Part shown: positions 61,165-64,000 of the stretch, in pieces
How positions within the stretch are numbered: the stretch's first letter is position 1
How the letters are laid out: every line of letters starts with the position of its first letter
Assembly (NCBI GenBank): GCA_024516035.1
Contig: CM044963.1
Span: 31,548,425 to 31,612,424 of the forward strand
Length of the DNA stretch: 64,000 nucleotides
Source of the DNA: Bactericera cockerelli
Lineage: Eukaryota; Arthropoda; Insecta; Hemiptera; Triozidae
Direction of reading: 5' to 3'
Made by a program: the position numbers and the translations under genes
The notes under the pieces: generated by a model
Told to the model about the DNA's origin: nothing
Seen by the model: only the letters and a program-made list of their open reading frames with translations
Databases searched by the model: none

Positions 61165-61628
61165 CAGGGGTTCCCAAACTTCCTCCACGGACCACTTTTG
61201 AATTTCATAATTTTCCACGGACCACTAGTTTTCCAATGCGCGGTTTAGTACTCTTTGTTAAACAAAATTTCATGTCATTACAAGGATTAATCTTATTTCT
61301 TTGCTCGGTGAAGCAATCCAAAAAATTTCCTACTTTTTCTCTCCATATTTGTATTATTCTTGCAGCTTTCTTGTAGGTACCTAACTACACTTTTTGGACA
61401 AGTCTGTGTCTGAAGGAAAGTACCGAAAGTGTTCTTCGAAATACATAATAATAATATACAAGCGAAATCGATGTTGAAACAAGTGATGTTAAACTAAATT
61501 AAAAAAGTAGGTGAAAAGGTAGGTACTTTCAACAAAAGTTAGAGGATTTTTTATCTTTGTAAGGACATTTGTTTAGGGACCACCTCGCGGACCAACAGTG
61601 GTCCGCGACCACACTTTGGAAACCCCTG
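61165..61628. mobile_element. hAT-type MITE, 464 bp, with 8-bp target duplication
   Basis: CAGGGGTTCCCAAACTTCC at the left end, its inverse (CACACTTTGGAAACCCCTG) at the right. CTCTAGAC flanks both sides (61157-61164, 61629-61636). The terminus and the 8-bp duplication are those of hAT transposons. Inner repeats CGGACCAC and GTGGTCCGCG extend the inverted repeats imperfectly. No transposase fragment. Confidence 0.9.
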
Positions 61629-61636
61629 CTCTAGAC

Positions 61637-61927
61637 TAAGCAGGAGCAATTCCGAGTGTTAAAAGAAATCTCTATTTTGTAGTATTCTTCCACTGCATTC
61701 CCTCTTATAATCTTCATATTTTTCAGAAGTAATTACAAAACTTTGCGAGCTAATTCGTAAAGCAGAGACACATTTGAGAACCCTCTTCAGTATTATATAT
61801 ACTGGGAGAGACAAAAATTAAAAAATACATTGAAGGGTTGCCAAAAGTTGGGTTGACAAACCGACACAATGCCATTCCTACAGATAAATGTTTTCATTTC
61901 TTCCACGGTTTTTTTAAATGGAGCTGA
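61637..61927. other. nothing recognised
   Basis: AT-rich, no ORF of note. Confidence 0.35.
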
Positions 61928-62087
61928 TAAGGGTTTGGTGGAAGAGATTGCCATATGCAAAATCCCCGCCTTTAAGTTAGCACATCTGTTGTATTTTATC
62001 TATATTGTTCATCTTTTTCTTGTTTATATTGATGTCAATTTCGTATATAATTTTCATCATTCTTTGTTTGTACATAATTATTCAATC
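61928..62087 (+). mobile_element. LINE 3' tail, type T2
   Basis: GGGTTTGGTGGAAGAGATTG, CCATATGCAAAATCCCCGCC (hairpin decayed), TAGCACATCTG. Confidence 0.6.
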
Positions 62088-62215
62088 TTACCGACCTCAG
62101 TAGCTTGATCGATAAGGCGGCGGACTTGTAACCTGGAGATCGGTGGTTCAAGTCCGGGTTTCAGCGTAAATTTGGTAAAGCGAGTTTGAGTATTTGTGAC
62201 ATCACGAAAGTGATT
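62088..62215 (+). mobile_element. tRNA-headed SINE, family 2, cut by an LTR
   Basis: CCTCAGTAGCTTGATCGATA, GATCGGTGGTTCAAGTCCGG, GTATTTGTGACATCACGAAA; the sequence stops at GTGATTA where the retroelement LTR begins. Confidence 0.7.
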
Positions 62216-62352
62216 ATTAGGTATTGAGAAAACACAAGGAAACATAGGAAGGGAACATAGGCAACTTTATTAGAACTGATACTACAGCAAAGATCACATT
62301 ATTTATAGCTGGCCGAAAAGCTAGAATATGGTTCAAGATAATATCTAACATC
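62216..62352 (-). repeat. presumed 3' LTR of a Ty3/gypsy element
   Basis: Minus strand starts TGTTAGATATTATC directly after a purine-rich tract (AAGTGAGAGAGA, 62353-62364). It contains GCTATAAATAATG (TATA-like) and CTAATAAAG (polyadenylation-like). Only about 137 bp and only one copy is in view, so the left edge is approximate. Confidence 0.5.
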
Positions 62353-62359
62353 TCTCTCA

Positions 62360-63505
62360 CTTAAGTCCAATTGGGCCAGGTGACAAAGTCCCCAAATGTT
62401 ACAGGTGGTCTTCTATTACGAGATGATCTTCTTGGATGACTATTTTCAGGTATTTCAAGCGAACTATTGATAGGAGTGTTTTCCTCTTGATTGTTGTTAT
62501 CATACTGCGTATTTTCATCATTAACTGTAATTATGATAATTATCATGATTCTCGTATTTTCATCATTAACTGTAATTATGATAATTATCATGATTCTCTT
62601 GATTGTTATCATCATGTTGCATATTTTCATCATTGACTCTGTTACTCTTGTCATGATCCTCCTGATTGTTAACATCATCATCTAATAAACACATTCTTCT
62701 CTTTTCATAATTCAGTTCCTCATTTCTCATAAAACTCCCGTGAAATGGCTTTAAGTGGACACGATTTCTTCTGTATTCTCTGCCATTGCTTTCCACTAGA
62801 TATGATCTTGGATTTCCATCTTTTTTAATATTTTTGCCAGGTTTCCAATTTCCATTTAATTGCATAAATACTTGTTCGTCATTTTTCAAATCTGGGAGCG
62901 ATTTAACATGTTGATTATAATTTTCTTCTTGTTTCTTCACTTTTCTTTGTCAATTCTCTTGAAAATCATTATTTAGTTTTGGTTGAAGCAATCTTGAATT
63001 GATAGGCAATTTTGTTTTTAATTTCCTATTGAAAAACAATTCTGATGGGGAGTATGACATGCCAGCCAAAGTAGTATTTCTATAATTTAACAAAGCAATA
63101 TTAATGTCAGTGTTATCTTCATTGCATTTTTTTAAAATGTTTTTACAAATAGACACAGATTTTTCTGCTAAGCCATTTGACTGACTGTAAGTAGGACTTG
63201 AGAAAACTTGATTAAAATTCCATTATTTTGCAAACAATCTGTATGGTTCACTATTAAAAGGGACATTATCACTAAACAAAACATCTGGTACGCCATATCT
63301 ACTTAAAGTACTCTTCATATGTTTTATGAGCTCTTGAGCAGATTTCCTTTGAATCATAAACAATTCAATCCACATGGAATAAGAATCAACCAAAACCAAA
63401 TAGTCATTATTATTGTAAGTAAATATATCAGCAGAAATACGTTCCCAAGCACGATAAGGCATAGGTAATGGATTCAATGGTTCTTTTTGATTATTGGGTG
63501 ATTCT
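62360..63505 (-). pseudogene. Ty3/gypsy pol 3' end (integrase and tail), decayed
   Basis: Minus strand from about 63505: PLPMPYRAWERISADIFTYN (integrase core start, first aspartate), VLVDSYSMWIE, GVPDVLFSDN (second aspartate), stop at the FAK-stop-WN position (about 63223), then in frame SQSNGLAEKS (glutamate), ICKNILKKC, ALLNYRNTTLAGMSYSPSEL, another stop (about 62950), DLKNDEQVFMQLNGNWKPGK, RSYLVESNG, YRRNRVHLKPF. After a repeat region that shifts the frame (ATGATAATTATCATGATTCT units, 62510-62660) the protein ends RRSSRNRRPPVTFGDFV. The element is truncated at about 63505 and lacks gag, protease, RT and RNase H. Confidence 0.85.
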
Positions 63506-64000
63506 CCAAAAAACGTACCTTTTCATGTAACTCGCAACTATCCCGTCAACGCTTAACTTGGAAAAGTTCAATTATTCGCAATAATGAAGATAGTAATAGT
63601 CTAAACTATTTCTGATAAAACACATTTTTTAATAAAATCGCAGATTATTAAAAAAGAAATACATTATACCATTAAAATCATTTCCGTAGACTGTAACTCG
63701 TTCAAAATTCATTATTAAGCCTTGAATTATTCAGTTATTTGCAACAATTTCACAAAAAACTTATCGTTAATACTTTGACAAAGATATGACGACAACTCTT
63801 TTATCCTCCTTTTATTTTTGTAATTTTATTTTCAATACTTTATTAGATCTAAATAAATGAGTCTGGTTTTTTCGTCATATCCGTAGGCAAACGAAAACGG
63901 TTTTAAAAAAATGCACTAGAGTGCATCTTTCTCCTCTTTTTCATATCAAAACATTGTGCGGACATCTAATTTACTTGTTTTAAATTTGATAATTTGGGGT
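63506..64000. other. AT-rich sequence, nothing recognised
   Basis: No Ty3/gypsy reading continues here, so the retroelement was truncated or interrupted at about 63505. Confidence 0.4.

Overview
The window is non-coding, repeat-packed DNA of an animal, almost certainly an arthropod and most likely an insect. The grounds are one GC-rich terminal exon of an insect-type arylalkylamine/dopamine N-acetyltransferase (GNAT fold), spliced in the metazoan way, set in AT-rich DNA with Bel/Pao, Ty3/gypsy and several LINE-like elements and many tRNA- and 5S-rRNA-headed SINEs. The order of insect cannot be read from the sequence; a hemipteran is only a guess.

Layout. 1-9.9 kb: presumed intron of the acetyltransferase gene, filled with nested repeats (a palindromic CAGGGTG-ended element at 460-2451 carrying a fresh SINE, a tRNA-headed SINE at 2452-2816, 5S SINEs, LINE tails). 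9.2-10.7 kb: a 71-bp minisatellite made of ten copies of the 3' splice site, the last exon (9874-10111) and its 3' end. 10.7-15.6 kb: SINEs and unrecognised AT-rich DNA. 15.7-18.4 kb: a broken reverse-transcriptase element flanked by inverted copies of its own C-terminal end and split by a CR1/L2-like LINE tail. 18.4-21.06 kb: a 5' LINE fragment with an ORF1 holding a FLYWCH-like finger and a coiled coil, then the start of an APE endonuclease interrupted by a SINE. 21.9-23.6 and 34.2-35.9 kb: two copies of a 1.65-kb palindromic element. 24.9-26.1 kb: pyrimidine tract. 28.1-32.6 kb: a structurally complete Bel/Pao element whose single ORF has lost the RT core, RNase H and part of the integrase. 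33-44 kb: SINEs and GA/CT tracts. 44.0-49.3 kb: three minisatellites (25, 63 and 20 bp) and more tracts. 49.6-60 kb: SINEs, GA/CT tracts, poly-T runs and a TG-rich element. 60-64 kb: an inverted SINE pair, a hAT MITE with an 8-bp duplication, and a decayed Ty3/gypsy 3' end.

How the parts relate. Only the acetyltransferase exon is a host gene. The rest is a mobile-element community: SINE families with different heads (5S rRNA or tRNA) share one body, and LINE and SINE 3' ends share a small hairpin whose stem covaries between families, which is what is expected if short elements borrow LINE reverse transcriptases. There are two assembly gaps (23586-23685 and 49593-49615). I see no CRISPR array, operon or bacterial feature, and no clearly functional free-standing tRNA gene.
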